Positions 8,650-17,099 of a DNA stretch of 64,000 nucleotides are shown piece by piece; the stretch's first letter is position 1; each line of letters starts with the position of its first letter. The notes below the pieces were generated by a model. It was not told where the DNA came from. It ran no database searches and saw only the letters and a list, made by a program, of their open reading frames with translations. The stretch covers positions 1-64,000 of the forward strand of contig CALUNW010000004.1 in the NCBI GenBank assembly GCA_944322145.1. The letters are read 5' to 3'. Position numbers and translations under genes: made by a program. The DNA is from an uncultured Atopobiaceae bacterium (GTDB taxonomy: Bacteria; Actinomycetota; Coriobacteriia; Coriobacteriales; Atopobiaceae).

Positions 8650-10158
8650 CTACCCCTCGAGCTTCTCGGCGAGCATCTTGTTGAAGGCCTTGGGGTTGCC
8701 GGAGCCCTTTGCCGCCTTCATGCACTGGCCCACGAGGAACCCGAGCACCTTCTTGTTGCCGTCACGGTACTGCTGGACCTGGTCGGTGCAGAGGCCGAGC
8801 ACCTCGTCGACGATGGCACCGAGCGCGCCCTCGTCGGTGGACTGGCGCATGCCGTGGGCGTCCACGTAGGCGACCGCGTCCTCGTCGGTGCCGTTGATCG
8901 CGTCGAGCACCTCGCGCGCCTGCGCAAACGTGAGCGCATCCTCGGCGAGAAGACCGGCGATGCCGCGGACCTGCCCCACGGTGAGTGCGTCGTAGCTCGG
9001 CACGAGGTTGACCATGACGTTGGCCAGCGTGCCCACGTTCTTCTCGGCCACGCCCTCGAGGGACTCCTCGAAGAAGGCGGCCACCTTGGGATCGCCGGCG
9101 AGCTGGGCGGCGTCGGCGCGCTTGAGGCCGTAGTCGGCGACGTAGCGGTCGCGCTTGGCGTCGGGCAGCTCGGGGATGCGCGCTCGGCAGCGGTCGATGA
9201 ACTCGTCGGTGAGGTCGAAGGGCGCGAGGTCGGGGTCCGGGAAGAGGCGGTAGTCGTCCGCGGTCTCCTTGACGCGCATGACCACGGTGCGGCGGCGGCT
9301 CGGCTCCCAGTGGCGCGTCTCCTGGTAGACGATGCCGCCCTCCTCGAGGACCTCGGCCTGGCGGCAGATCTCGTACTCGAGCGCGTCGTGGAGGCTCTTG
9401 AACGAGTTGATGTTCTTCATCTCCGTCTTGGTGCCAAACTCCGTGGTGCCGCGACGGCGCAGCGAGATGTTGCCGTCGCAGCGCATCGAGCCGCTCTCGA
9501 GCGAGCAGTCGGAGATGCCCAGGGTGAGGAAGGTCTGGCGCAGCTTCTCCATGAAGAGGCGCGCCTCCTCGGGCGTGCGCAGGTCGGGCTCGGTGACGAG
9601 CTCGATCAGCGGCGTGCCGCAGCGGTTGTAGTCGATGAGGGACTCGGTCGCCGCGGTGATGCGGCCCTCCTCGCCGCCCACGTGCACCATCTTGGCGGCG
9701 TCCTCCTCCATGTGGATGCGCAGGATCCGGATGGGCGCGACGTAGCCGCCGTCGGCGTCCTTCTCGACCGTGGCGTCCGGGCGCTCCTTGGCTCCGGCCC
9801 CGGAGACCTCGAGGTCCAGGTGGCCGTGCATGCAGAAGGCCACCGGCCCCTGCGTGGTCTGGAAGTTCTTGGCCATGTCCGGGTAGAAGTAGTGCTTCCG
9901 GTAGAACATGGAGTGGCGCATGATCTGGCAGTTGGTGGCCAGGCCCGCCATCACAATCGACTCGATGGCCTTCTCGTTGGGCACGGGCAGGGCGCCCGGC
10001 ATGCCCAGGCACACGGGGCAGACGTTGGTGTTGGGCGGGTCGTCGTGGGAGAGGCGGCAGTTGCAGAACATCTTTGTCTCAAGCGTGGTGAGCTCGGTGT
10101 GGACCTCGAGGCCGATCACGGCCTCCCAGTCCTTGAGGACCTCGGCGAGCTTCTTCAT
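8650..10158 (-). CDS. gatB: Asp-tRNA(Asn)/Glu-tRNA(Gln) amidotransferase subunit B
   Basis: This 502-residue protein is a full-length GatB. The N-terminus has the conserved WEAVIGLEVHTEL and the CPVCLGMPGALPV motif, followed by ITAATESLIDYNRCGTPLIEL and the GGIVYQETRHW region. The C-terminal YqeY-like tail domain ends with the family GQCMKAAKGSGNPKAFN stretch. GatCAB converts misacylated Glu-tRNA(Gln) and Asp-tRNA(Asn), so the organism probably lacks GlnRS and/or AsnRS (established for such genomes; not testable here). The ATG at 10158 overlaps the gatA stop (ATGA), giving tight coupling in a gatC-gatA-gatB operon. Confidence 0.97.
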   Translation of the reverse strand: MKKLAEVLKDWEAVIGLEVHTELTTLETKMFCNCRLSHDDPPNTNVCPVCLGMPGALPVPNEKAIESIVMAGLATNCQIMRHSMFYRKHYFYPDMAKNFQTTQGPVAFCMHGHLDLEVSGAGAKERPDATVEKDADGGYVAPIRILRIHMEEDAAKMVHVGGEEGRITAATESLIDYNRCGTPLIELVTEPDLRTPEEARLFMEKLRQTFLTLGISDCSLESGSMRCDGNISLRRRGTTEFGTKTEMKNINSFKSLHDALEYEICRQAEVLEEGGIVYQETRHWEPSRRRTVVMRVKETADDYRLFPDPDLAPFDLTDEFIDRCRARIPELPDAKRDRYVADYGLKRADAAQLAGDPKVAAFFEESLEGVAEKNVGTLANVMVNLVPSYDALTVGQVRGIAGLLAEDALTFAQAREVLDAINGTDEDAVAYVDAHGMRQSTDEGALGAIVDEVLGLCTDQVQQYRDGNKKVLGFLVGQCMKAAKGSGNPKAFNKMLAEKLEG

Positions 10159-11660
10159 GCGAGCTCACCCCCCTTCCCGGCAAAGGCGGGCGCGACTGGG
10201 GCCCCGCCGTCGGGCGAGAAGGACCGCTCGATCGCGCGCGCAAACGTGAGCAGCCGCGCGTCGGCGAAGGCCGGGCCCTGCAGCTGCGCCGACACGGGCA
10301 GGCCGGTCGCGGCGCCCAGGCCCAGCGGCACCGAGACGCCGCCGTTGCCAGCGATGTTGTTGGAGATCGTGAACATGTCCGACGCGTACATCTGCGTGGG
10401 GTCGGAGAGCTCGCCGAACTTGAACGCCGTGCGCGGCGCGGCGGGCATGAGGATGACATCGCACTTCTCGTACGCGCGGGCATAGTCGGCCGTGATGAGG
10501 GTGCGGACCTGCTGCGCCGGGTAGTAGTACGTATCGTAGACGCCCGAGGAGAGCAGGTAGGCGCCCAGCATCTGGCGGCGCTTGGCCTCCTCGCCAAAGC
10601 CGTGCGCACGGGAGAGCGAGGTCTGCTCGGCCAGCGTGGCCTGGCCGGGCTCCTGGTAGCCGTAGCGCACGCCGTCAAAGCGCGCGAGGTTGGAGAAAGC
10701 CTCGCACGGCGCGATCACGTAGTAGGCCGCGATGGCCGAGGCGATGTTGGGAAGGTCCACCTCGACGAGCTCGGCGCCCTGGTCGGCCAGCGCGCGGGCG
10801 GCGGCGCTCACGGCATCGCGGACCTCGTCGGTGAGGCCGGCGGCCTCCATGAGCGCGGGGACGACGCCCACACGACGGCCCTCGATGGGGTCGTCGAGGT
10901 GCGCGGCGAAGTCGCACGCGACGGGCTGGCTCGTGGAGTCCCACGGATCGCGGCCGCCGGCGGTGAGCGCGTTCATGGCAAGGGCCACGTCCTCGACGCG
11001 GCGGCCGAAGGGGCCGACCTGGTCGAGCGAGGAGCCAAAGGCCACGACGCCGTAGCGGCTGACGGCGCCGTAGGTGGGCTTGAGGCCCACGACGCCGCAG
11101 AGGGAGGCCGGCTGGCGGATCGAGCCGCCGGTGTCCGAGCCCAGCGAGACCGTGACCTCGCCTGCGGCGACGGCAGCGGCCGAGCCGCCCGAGGAGCCGC
11201 CGGGGACGCGCGCGACGTCCCACGGGTTGGCGGTGGGGTGGAAGGCCGAGGACTCAGTCGAGGAGCCGAAGGCAAACTCGTCCATGTTGGTCTTGCCCAC
11301 GGGCGTGGCGCCGGCGTCGAGCAGGCGCTGGACGCAGGTTGCCGTGAACGTGGACTCGTAGTTCTCGAGCATGCGCGAGGCGCAGGTGGTGCGGGTGCCC
11401 ACGAGGTGCATGTTGTCCTTGAAGGCCACGGGCACGCCGGCGAGGGGGCCGAGCCTCTCGCCTGCCGCGCGGGCGCGGTCGGTGGCCTCGGCCGCGGCGA
11501 GCGCGAGGTCCGCGGAGACCTGCAGGAACGCCTTGACCTCGCCGTCGCGGGCCTCCACGGCGTCGAGCGCCGCGCGGGCCACCTCGACGGCCGTGAAATC
11601 GCCGTTTGCGACGCCCGCGGCGATCTCGCGCGCGGAGAGCTGGTCGAAGTTGGCTGCCAT
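10155..11660 (-). CDS. gatA: Asp-tRNA(Asn)/Glu-tRNA(Gln) amidotransferase subunit A
   Basis: This 501-residue amidase-signature protein is the glutaminase subunit of GatCAB. The Ser-cisSer-Lys triad is visible: Lys in VAFKDNMH, cis-Ser in GSDTGGSIRQPAS and the nucleophilic Ser in the same GGSIRQP stretch. The glycine/serine-rich signature PGGSSGGSAAAVAAG precedes it. Length is typical. The start ATG (11660) shares a base with the gatC stop and the stop overlaps the gatB ATG, so all three subunits are translationally coupled. Confidence 0.97.
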   Translation of the reverse strand: MAANFDQLSAREIAAGVANGDFTAVEVARAALDAVEARDGEVKAFLQVSADLALAAAEATDRARAAGERLGPLAGVPVAFKDNMHLVGTRTTCASRMLENYESTFTATCVQRLLDAGATPVGKTNMDEFAFGSSTESSAFHPTANPWDVARVPGGSSGGSAAAVAAGEVTVSLGSDTGGSIRQPASLCGVVGLKPTYGAVSRYGVVAFGSSLDQVGPFGRRVEDVALAMNALTAGGRDPWDSTSQPVACDFAAHLDDPIEGRRVGVVPALMEAAGLTDEVRDAVSAAARALADQGAELVEVDLPNIASAIAAYYVIAPCEAFSNLARFDGVRYGYQEPGQATLAEQTSLSRAHGFGEEAKRRQMLGAYLLSSGVYDTYYYPAQQVRTLITADYARAYEKCDVILMPAAPRTAFKFGELSDPTQMYASDMFTISNNIAGNGGVSVPLGLGAATGLPVSAQLQGPAFADARLLTFARAIERSFSPDGGAPVAPAFAGKGGELA

Positions 11661-11977
11661 CAGCGGTCACCTCCCTGGTCGCCGAGGATGGACGGGACGC
11701 GGAAGCTGCGGTCGCGCGACGCGCCGGCGTTCTCGAGCGCCACGTCGACGGGCAGGTGGCGGACCTCGTCGTCCGGCACGTCGTCGGTCATCACGTTGGA
11801 GAGATCCCCGATGGGGTGGAAGGTGGGCTCCACGCCCTCAAGGTCGTACTGGCGGATGGGGTCGAGCAGCGCCACGGCGTCGTTCATGTAGGCGGTCATC
11901 TCGTCGAGCTCCTCGGGCGTGAGCGCGATGCGCGCGTAGTCCGCGATGCCCGCGACGTCTTCTCTGGTTAGGGGCAT
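11660..11977 (-). CDS. gatC: Asp-tRNA(Asn)/Glu-tRNA(Gln) amidotransferase subunit C
   Basis: This 105-residue GatC is the small clamp subunit that stabilises GatA on GatB. It shows the family pattern: an N-terminal helix PLTREDVAGIADYARIALTP, the middle LDPIRQYDLEGVEPTFHP, and the C-terminal loop with LRDD-like VPDDEVRHLPVDVALENA. The ATG at 11977 has a strong AGGAGG seven bases upstream and is preferred over the earlier in-frame ATG at 11995. It is the first gene of the gatCAB operon. Confidence 0.95.
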   Translation of the reverse strand: MPLTREDVAGIADYARIALTPEELDEMTAYMNDAVALLDPIRQYDLEGVEPTFHPIGDLSNVMTDDVPDDEVRHLPVDVALENAGASRDRSFRVPSILGDQGGDR

Positions 11978-12154
11978 AGGTCCTCCTATCGTCACTGCGC
12001 CCCATTCTACGACAGGGGCCGGCGGCGCGCGGGGCCCTGTCGCAACATCGCAACCTTACGAAAGCGCAAGCCGGCGGTAAGGCGCATCGATGGCCCCGCG
12101 ACTCCGGCGCACCGACAATGCAAGGCGAGAAGAACCCGAGGCCAGGAGGTCACC

Positions 12155-12250
12155 ATGAAAAAGCTCATCTTCATCGCCGTCGTGGCCGTGGCCGCGCTCG
12201 CCGTCATCCTGGACGACGGCCGGCCGCGCCGCCGCTGGACTCGCGGCTAG
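12155..12250 (+). CDS. Small membrane peptide (31 aa), unrecognised
   Basis: This very short reading frame has a textbook ribosome site (CAGGAGGT, 12143-12150) five bases before the ATG. It encodes MKKLIFIAVVAVAALAVIL, a single hydrophobic span with a positive start, followed by a short Arg-rich tail (DDGRPRRRWTRG). The shape resembles small actinobacterial one-span proteins such as the DLW-39 family, but the C-terminal motif does not match well, so I do not assign it. It is divergent from gatC and preceded by GGCGAGAAGAAC (12124-12135). Confidence 0.5.
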   Translation: MKKLIFIAVVAVAALAVILDDGRPRRRWTRG

Positions 12251-12282
12251 TCCGCACGCCCCGTCTCATCATGGCCCGCGTC

Positions 12283-12510
12283 TGCATAATCGGCCTTCAG
12301 TCCATATTGGGAACGCGTGAAATGCAAAAACGCGCTTCAGTCCATAAGATTCCGCTGGTTTTCGGGGGATGAATCTTTATTGCTTTAATCAATAGACGTT
12401 TTGCTTTTTCTCATGGACCACGTGCCGCCTCGCAGGGTCCATTTTCCATGGACTGAAGGCCGTTTTTGCATCCGGCGATGCCGAAATATGGATTGAAGGA
12501 CGTTTTTGCA
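12283..12510. repeat. Four copies of a 24-bp unit, two in each orientation
   Basis: The unit ATGGACTGAAGGCCGTTTTTGCA is present inverted at 12283-12306 (partial) and 12323-12347, and direct at 12448-12470 and 12486-12510. Spacing within each pair is about 40 bp. The two pairs are mirror-arranged around an AT-rich middle containing GCTTTAATCAATAGACG. It fills the gap upstream of the BASS transporter's 3' end; the function is unknown. Confidence 0.75.
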
Positions 12511-12511
12511 G

Positions 12512-13492
12512 CTAGCTGACCATCCGACGCCGGACGGAGCCCTCACCGCCCGCGCGGCCCAGCCGGCGCAGCGCCGTGCCGAACCCCGCCGCCAGCACCT
12601 GCTGGAAGAGCGTCCCGATGACCACGGGAAACATCACCTCGCCTGGGAAGTACTCCCCCGCTATCACCGCTCCCGCGGAGATGTTGCGCATGCCCACGAG
12701 GTAGGTCATCGAGACCTCCTGCTCGTGCGGTCGGCGAAGCGCCCGCGCGGCCCCCAGGCCGAGCGCATACCCACACGCCGCGAACGCACAGATGAAGGCC
12801 GCCACGCCCACGAGCTGGGGCGTGAGCGCGCGCACGTAGGGCGCCACGCCCGTCGAGTTGCAGAGGATCACCAGCACGAGCGCAATCTTTGCCGCCGGCG
12901 CGACGACCGGCGACAGCTCGCGCGCCGCGCGGCCGCGCGTGGCGTCGTTGAGGGCCGTGCCCGCGAGCGCCGGCAGCGCGATGGAGACCGCCATCTCCCC
13001 CATCATCCGTGCGGCATCGACCTCGACGACCTGGCCCAGCAGCAGGTGCAACGTAAGTGGGATGGTCACGGGCGCAGCCACCGTTGAGACCAGGATCGTG
13101 GCCAGTGAGAGCGCCGGGTCGCCGCCGAGCATGTTGGTCCACATGGCCGAGACCACGGCGACGGGCACGCTGTACTCGAGCACGATGCCGCAGACCAGGT
13201 TGGGGCTCGTCCCGAAGAGCGCCGTCGCGAGCGCGCACGCCACGCATGGCATGGCCACCGTCGCCAGCGCGAGCGAGACGAGCATCGGCAGCGGGCGGCG
13301 CACCACCCGCGCGAGGTTGCCAAAGGTGTTGGAGAGCGAGCTCTGGAACGTCATGAACGCAAAGAGCGCCGTCACGGCCGGCTTGAGGACGGAGAGCTGG
13401 TCCGGGAAGAGCACGCCCAGCACGACGCACGCCGGCGAGACAAATGCCATGTGGCTCCCGATGAAGCCGCCGAGCCGCTTCCACGCGTCCAT
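12512..13492 (-). CDS. Bile acid:sodium symporter (BASS) family transporter
   Basis: This ~326-residue polytopic protein has about nine to ten hydrophobic segments. The pattern of the BASS/ArsB-like fold is visible: GVLFPDQLSVLKPAVTALF near the N-terminus, PNLVCGIVLEYSVPVAVVSA with the conserved E-x-SVP, and the C-terminal RNISAGAVIAGEYFPGEVMFP. The family couples uptake or export of organic anions to Na+; the substrate cannot be read from the sequence. The ATG at 13492 is preferred because upstream in-frame residues are Arg-rich and unlike the family. It is divergent from the suf operon. Confidence 0.75.
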   Translation of the reverse strand: MDAWKRLGGFIGSHMAFVSPACVVLGVLFPDQLSVLKPAVTALFAFMTFQSSLSNTFGNLARVVRRPLPMLVSLALATVAMPCVACALATALFGTSPNLVCGIVLEYSVPVAVVSAMWTNMLGGDPALSLATILVSTVAAPVTIPLTLHLLLGQVVEVDAARMMGEMAVSIALPALAGTALNDATRGRAARELSPVVAPAAKIALVLVILCNSTGVAPYVRALTPQLVGVAAFICAFAACGYALGLGAARALRRPHEQEVSMTYLVGMRNISAGAVIAGEYFPGEVMFPVVIGTLFQQVLAAGFGTALRRLGRAGGEGSVRRRMVS

Positions 13493-13741
13493 GCTAAGAA
13501 GAGCCTCCCGCCGCCGCCAACAAGCCCTGCGCCATGGTACTTCTCGCCCGGCACGACGCACGCGACCGTAACGACCCCGCAAACGTCCGCGGCTGAAAAT
13601 ACCCCCAAGCTAGTAGGATTTGTTGCGAAGCGCCGGTTTTTCTCGCCCCGAGGCTTGCCTTTAATTCCCCACTCATTAGTATGAATTAGGCTAGCGAATC
13701 AGGCGCGGACCCGGCGCGGCCCGCGAGGAGAAAGGCAGACC
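13493..13741 (+). promoter_or_regulatory. Divergent BASS/suf intergenic region
   Basis: This 249-bp gap must hold the suf promoter. The right half is AT-richer (AACTAGTAGG- and CACTCATTAGTATGAATTAG-like stretch at about 13668-13690), with ATTAG repeated 9-10 bp apart. A ribosome site, GAGGAGAAAGG, precedes sufC. No binding site of a known Rrf2/IscR consensus could be assigned with confidence. Confidence 0.35.
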
Positions 13742-14551
13742 ATGGCATCTCAGCTACTCAACGTGAGCGCCCTCTCGGCAGGCACCGAGGACAAGCCCAT
13801 CCTGCACGAGGTCGACCTTGCCGTCGGCGAGGGCGAGTGCCACGTCCTCATGGGCCCCAACGGCGCCGGCAAGTCCACGCTCGGACACGTCATCATGGGC
13901 GACCCGGTCTATCGCGTGAGCTCCGGCCGCATCTCCTTCGCGGGCGAGGACGTGACCGAGCTCTCCGCCGACAAGCGCTCGCTGGCCGGCATCTTCCTCT
14001 CCTACCAGGCCCCCGTCGAGGTGCCCGGCGTGCCGCTCTACAGCTTCCTGCGCACCATCTGCCAGAAGCGCCCCGAGCTCAAGACCACCGCGCGCAAGTT
14101 CCGCGAGCGCGTGGGGCAGATCGCCGACCAGCTCGAGCTCGACCAGAGCTTCCTCATGCGCGAGCTCAACGTGGGCTTCTCCGGCGGCGAGAAGAAGAAG
14201 ATCGAGATGCTGCAGCTCCTGCTGCTCCAGCCCAAGCTCGCCATCCTCGACGAGACCGACTCGGGCCTGGACGTGGACGCGCTGGGCATCGTCTCCCGCG
14301 GCATCCAGGCCTACCGCGAGCAGGTCGGCGGCGCGCTCATCGTGATCACGCACAACACGCGCATCCTCGAGCGCCTCGAGGTCGACCGCACCCACGTCAT
14401 GGTCAAAGGCCGCATGGTCGCCGAGGGGCCGGCCGAGCTCATCGCCGACATCGACGCCCACGGCTTCGAGCGCTTCGAGCGCGCGGGCGAGAAGGGCGAC
14501 GCGTCGTGCGCCGAGTGCCCGGGATGCCCCAAGGCCGGTGATGCCGAGTGA
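13742..14551 (+). CDS. sufC: Fe-S cluster assembly ATPase SufC
   Basis: This 269-residue ABC-type ATPase of the SUF system has Walker A GPNGAGKST, the Q-loop at SYQAPVEVPG, signature FSGGEKKKIEM, Walker B LAILDETDSGLD and the H-loop VITHN. It energises the SufBCD scaffold on which Fe-S clusters are built. The C-terminus has an extra Cys-containing tail (CAECPGCPKAG), slightly longer than the usual ~250 residues. It is the first gene of sufCBDSU-rrf2. Its stop overlaps the GTG start of sufB by four bases (GTGA). Confidence 0.96.
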   Translation: MASQLLNVSALSAGTEDKPILHEVDLAVGEGECHVLMGPNGAGKSTLGHVIMGDPVYRVSSGRISFAGEDVTELSADKRSLAGIFLSYQAPVEVPGVPLYSFLRTICQKRPELKTTARKFRERVGQIADQLELDQSFLMRELNVGFSGGEKKKIEMLQLLLLQPKLAILDETDSGLDVDALGIVSRGIQAYREQVGGALIVITHNTRILERLEVDRTHVMVKGRMVAEGPAELIADIDAHGFERFERAGEKGDASCAECPGCPKAGDAE

Positions 14552-15969
14552 GCGATCAGCGCAAGCGCACGCAGGTCGCCGACGTCAACCGCTCCCTCTA
14601 CGACTTCACCAAGTCCGAGGAGGGCTACGAGCGCTACGACGACGGCCTGACGCCCGAGATCGTCCGCGCGATCTCCGAGAAGAAGGACGAGCCGGAGTGG
14701 ATGCTCGAGATGCGCCTGCGCGCGCTCGAGCTCTACCACGCGCGCCCGATGGCCGAGAACTGGGGCCCGAGCATCGCGGGGCTGGACCTGGACCACATCT
14801 CCACGTACGTCTCGCCCAAGACCAAGCAGGCCAAGAGCTGGGACGACGTGCCCGCCGACATCAAGGACACCTTCGAGCGCCTGGGCATCCCCGAGGCGGA
14901 GCGCGAGAGCCTCGCCGGCGTGGGCGCCCAGTACGACTCAGAGATCGTCTACCACAACATGCGCGACGACGTGGCCAAGCAGGGCGTCGTCTACACCACG
15001 ATCGAGGACGCGCTGCACGACCCCCAGTGGGAGCCCGTCGTGCGCGAGTACTTCGGCACGCTGATCCCGCCCACCGACCACAAGTTCGCGGCGCTGCACT
15101 ACGCCGTGTGGTCGGGCGGCTCGTTCGTCTACGTGCCCGCGGGCGTGACGCTGCCCTACCCGCTGCAGAGCTACTTCCGCCTCAACGCGGCGGGCGCGGG
15201 CCAGTTCGAGCACACGCTCATCATCGTGGAGCCCGGCGCCGACCTGCACTTCATCGAGGGCTGCTCCGCGCCCAAGTACTACGAGGCCAACCTCCACGCC
15301 GGCGCGGTGGAGCTCTTCGTGAAGGACGGCGCGCGCCTGCGCTACTCCACGATCGAGAACTGGTCCAAGAACATGTACAACCTCAACACCAAGCGCGCCA
15401 CGATCGGCGCCGACGCCAAGATGGAGTGGGTCTCCGGCTCCTTTGGCAGCCACGTGAGCTACCTCTACCCCACCACCATCATGGCGGGCGACCGCAGCAG
15501 CTGCGAGTTCACCGGCATCACCTTCGCCGGCGCCACGCAGGACCTCGACACCGGCTGCAAGGTGATCATGAACGGCGCGGACACCACCGCGTCCGTCTCC
15601 ACGAAGTCCATCTCCAAGGACGGCGGCGTCAACACGTTCCGCTCGTCGGTCGTGATCGGCCGGCGCGCCGACCGCGCGCGCTGCTCGGTGAGCTGCCAGA
15701 GCCTCATGCTCGATGACATCTCCCGCTCCGACACCATCCCCGCGATGGACGTGCGCAACGCCACCGCGCAGGTGGGCCACGAGGCCACGATTGGCCGCAT
15801 CTCCGACGACACGATCCTCTACCTCATGAGCCGCGGCTGCTCCGAGGCCGAGGCGCGCACGCTCGTGGTCAACGGCTTTGCCAACCCCATCTCCAAGGAG
15901 CTCCCGATGGAGTACGCCGTGGAGATGAACAACCTCATCAAGCTCGAGATGGAAGGGGCGATCGGATGA
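14548..15969 (+). CDS. sufB: Fe-S cluster assembly protein SufB
   Basis: This 473-residue protein is a full-length SufB scaffold subunit. Family blocks are present: EPEWMLEMRLRAL, YDSEIVYHNM, GSFVYVPAGVTLPYPLQSYFR, HFIEGCSAPKYY, and the C-terminal GHEATIGRISDDTILYLMSRG with the conserved SRG. It binds SufC and SufD and carries the nascent cluster. It starts at GTG 14548, coupled to sufC, and overlaps the sufD start by four bases, so the scaffold genes are translated together. Confidence 0.96.
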   Translation: MSDQRKRTQVADVNRSLYDFTKSEEGYERYDDGLTPEIVRAISEKKDEPEWMLEMRLRALELYHARPMAENWGPSIAGLDLDHISTYVSPKTKQAKSWDDVPADIKDTFERLGIPEAERESLAGVGAQYDSEIVYHNMRDDVAKQGVVYTTIEDALHDPQWEPVVREYFGTLIPPTDHKFAALHYAVWSGGSFVYVPAGVTLPYPLQSYFRLNAAGAGQFEHTLIIVEPGADLHFIEGCSAPKYYEANLHAGAVELFVKDGARLRYSTIENWSKNMYNLNTKRATIGADAKMEWVSGSFGSHVSYLYPTTIMAGDRSSCEFTGITFAGATQDLDTGCKVIMNGADTTASVSTKSISKDGGVNTFRSSVVIGRRADRARCSVSCQSLMLDDISRSDTIPAMDVRNATAQVGHEATIGRISDDTILYLMSRGCSEAEARTLVVNGFANPISKELPMEYAVEMNNLIKLEMEGAIG

Positions 15970-17099
15970 TGGCCGAGAAGAACGCGGCTGCGGAGGCCGC
16001 TTGCGCCGCGACGCCCGAGATCGCCCTCGAGCGCGTCAACGTTGCCCCCGCGCAGACGTGGAACCGCCTGCGCACCAACGACATCACGCTGACCGTGCCG
16101 GCGCGCGGGCGTGCCGGCGACGTGTACTTCTCGCTTCCGCGCCTTTTCGAGGGCGTGGAGTGCGGCATGGGCCGCGAGGTCACGGACTGGGCCGAGTCCC
16201 AGGCCGCCGGCGCGCGCTACGTGGAGGTCCCGCGTGGCGAGAAGCGCGAGGAGCCGATCGTGGTGGCCGTGGGCGCGGGAGAGGTCGCCGACACCGGCGT
16301 CATGGTTCGCGAGGGCGCCGAGGCCACCATCGTCGTGGCGGCGGGGGGCGAGAAGGACGGCGAGGCCGGCACCTCCGCGTCGCTTCTGCGCGTGATCGCC
16401 GAGGCCGGCGCGCGCGTGCACCTCTACGAGTACGTGAGCGCGGGCGCGGGGCAGCACCTCGAGAGCGTGGGCATCTCCGCCGGGCGCGACGCGCGCGTCG
16501 ACGTGCACCAGCGCCTGCTCGGCGGCGCCACCGTCGCCCTGGGCTTTGCCTGCGACCTGGCCGACGCCCGGGCGCGCATCGACCTGGACTGCCGCTACCA
16601 CGCGGGCGGCGCCGAGGTGCTCGACATCAACGAGATCGTCCGGCAGCGCGGCCGCAAGACCCGCTCCGAGCTCTCCTACTCCGGCGTCCTCGAGGGCGCG
16701 GCCAAGAAGGGCCTGCGCACCACGATCGACCTTATCCACGGCGCCAAGGGCGCGCAGGGCAACGAGGCCGAGACCGTGCTCGTGCTGGGCGACGACGTGG
16801 TCAACAAGACGCTTCCCACGATTCTGTGCGACGAGGACGACGTCGCCGGCAACCACGGCGCCACCATCGGCTCGGTGAGCCCCGAGCAGCTGGCCTACCT
16901 CGCCGACCGCGGGCTCTCCCGCGAGGACGCCGAGCAGCTCTTCGTGCGCGCCCTCTACGAGGAGGCGCTCATGAACGCCCCCTGCGACGAGGCCCGCGCT
17001 GTAGTGGATGATTCAATTGGGGACAGACCCCTTTTGAATCATGAGGACGATGATTCAAAAGGGGTCTGTCCCCAATTGAATCATCCGGAGGAGGCGTGA
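15966..17099 (+). CDS. sufD: Fe-S cluster assembly protein SufD with a repeat-encoded C-terminal tail
   Basis: This 377-residue SufD partner of SufB contains the family core (LHLYEYVSAGAGQHLESVG-like, VLDINEIVRQRGRKTRS, CDEDDVAGNHGATIGSVSPEQL, YLADRGLSREDAEQLFV). The family-like part ends near residue 347. The last ~30 residues (DDSIGDRPLLNHEDDDSK and on) are translated from an inverted-repeat element at 17008-17084, which stays open in this frame. The native end of the gene was probably overwritten by that insertion (inference). The stop TGA overlaps the sufS ATG (TGATG). Whether the tail affects function is unknown. Confidence 0.93.
   Translation: MMAEKNAAAEAACAATPEIALERVNVAPAQTWNRLRTNDITLTVPARGRAGDVYFSLPRLFEGVECGMGREVTDWAESQAAGARYVEVPRGEKREEPIVVAVGAGEVADTGVMVREGAEATIVVAAGGEKDGEAGTSASLLRVIAEAGARVHLYEYVSAGAGQHLESVGISAGRDARVDVHQRLLGGATVALGFACDLADARARIDLDCRYHAGGAEVLDINEIVRQRGRKTRSELSYSGVLEGAAKKGLRTTIDLIHGAKGAQGNEAETVLVLGDDVVNKTLPTILCDEDDVAGNHGATIGSVSPEQLAYLADRGLSREDAEQLFVRALYEEALMNAPCDEARAVVDDSIGDRPLLNHEDDDSKGVCPQLNHPEEA
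17008..17084. repeat. Compound inverted repeat inside the end of sufD
   Basis: Two 35-nt halves (17008-17042 and 17050-17084) are exact inverses separated by GAGGACG. Each half is a hybrid of two palindrome types in this genome: an ATTCAATTGGGGAC arm and a CCCCTTTTGAATCAT arm. It lies within sufD codons and ends one base before the GGAGGAGG ribosome site of sufS. Confidence 0.93.
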
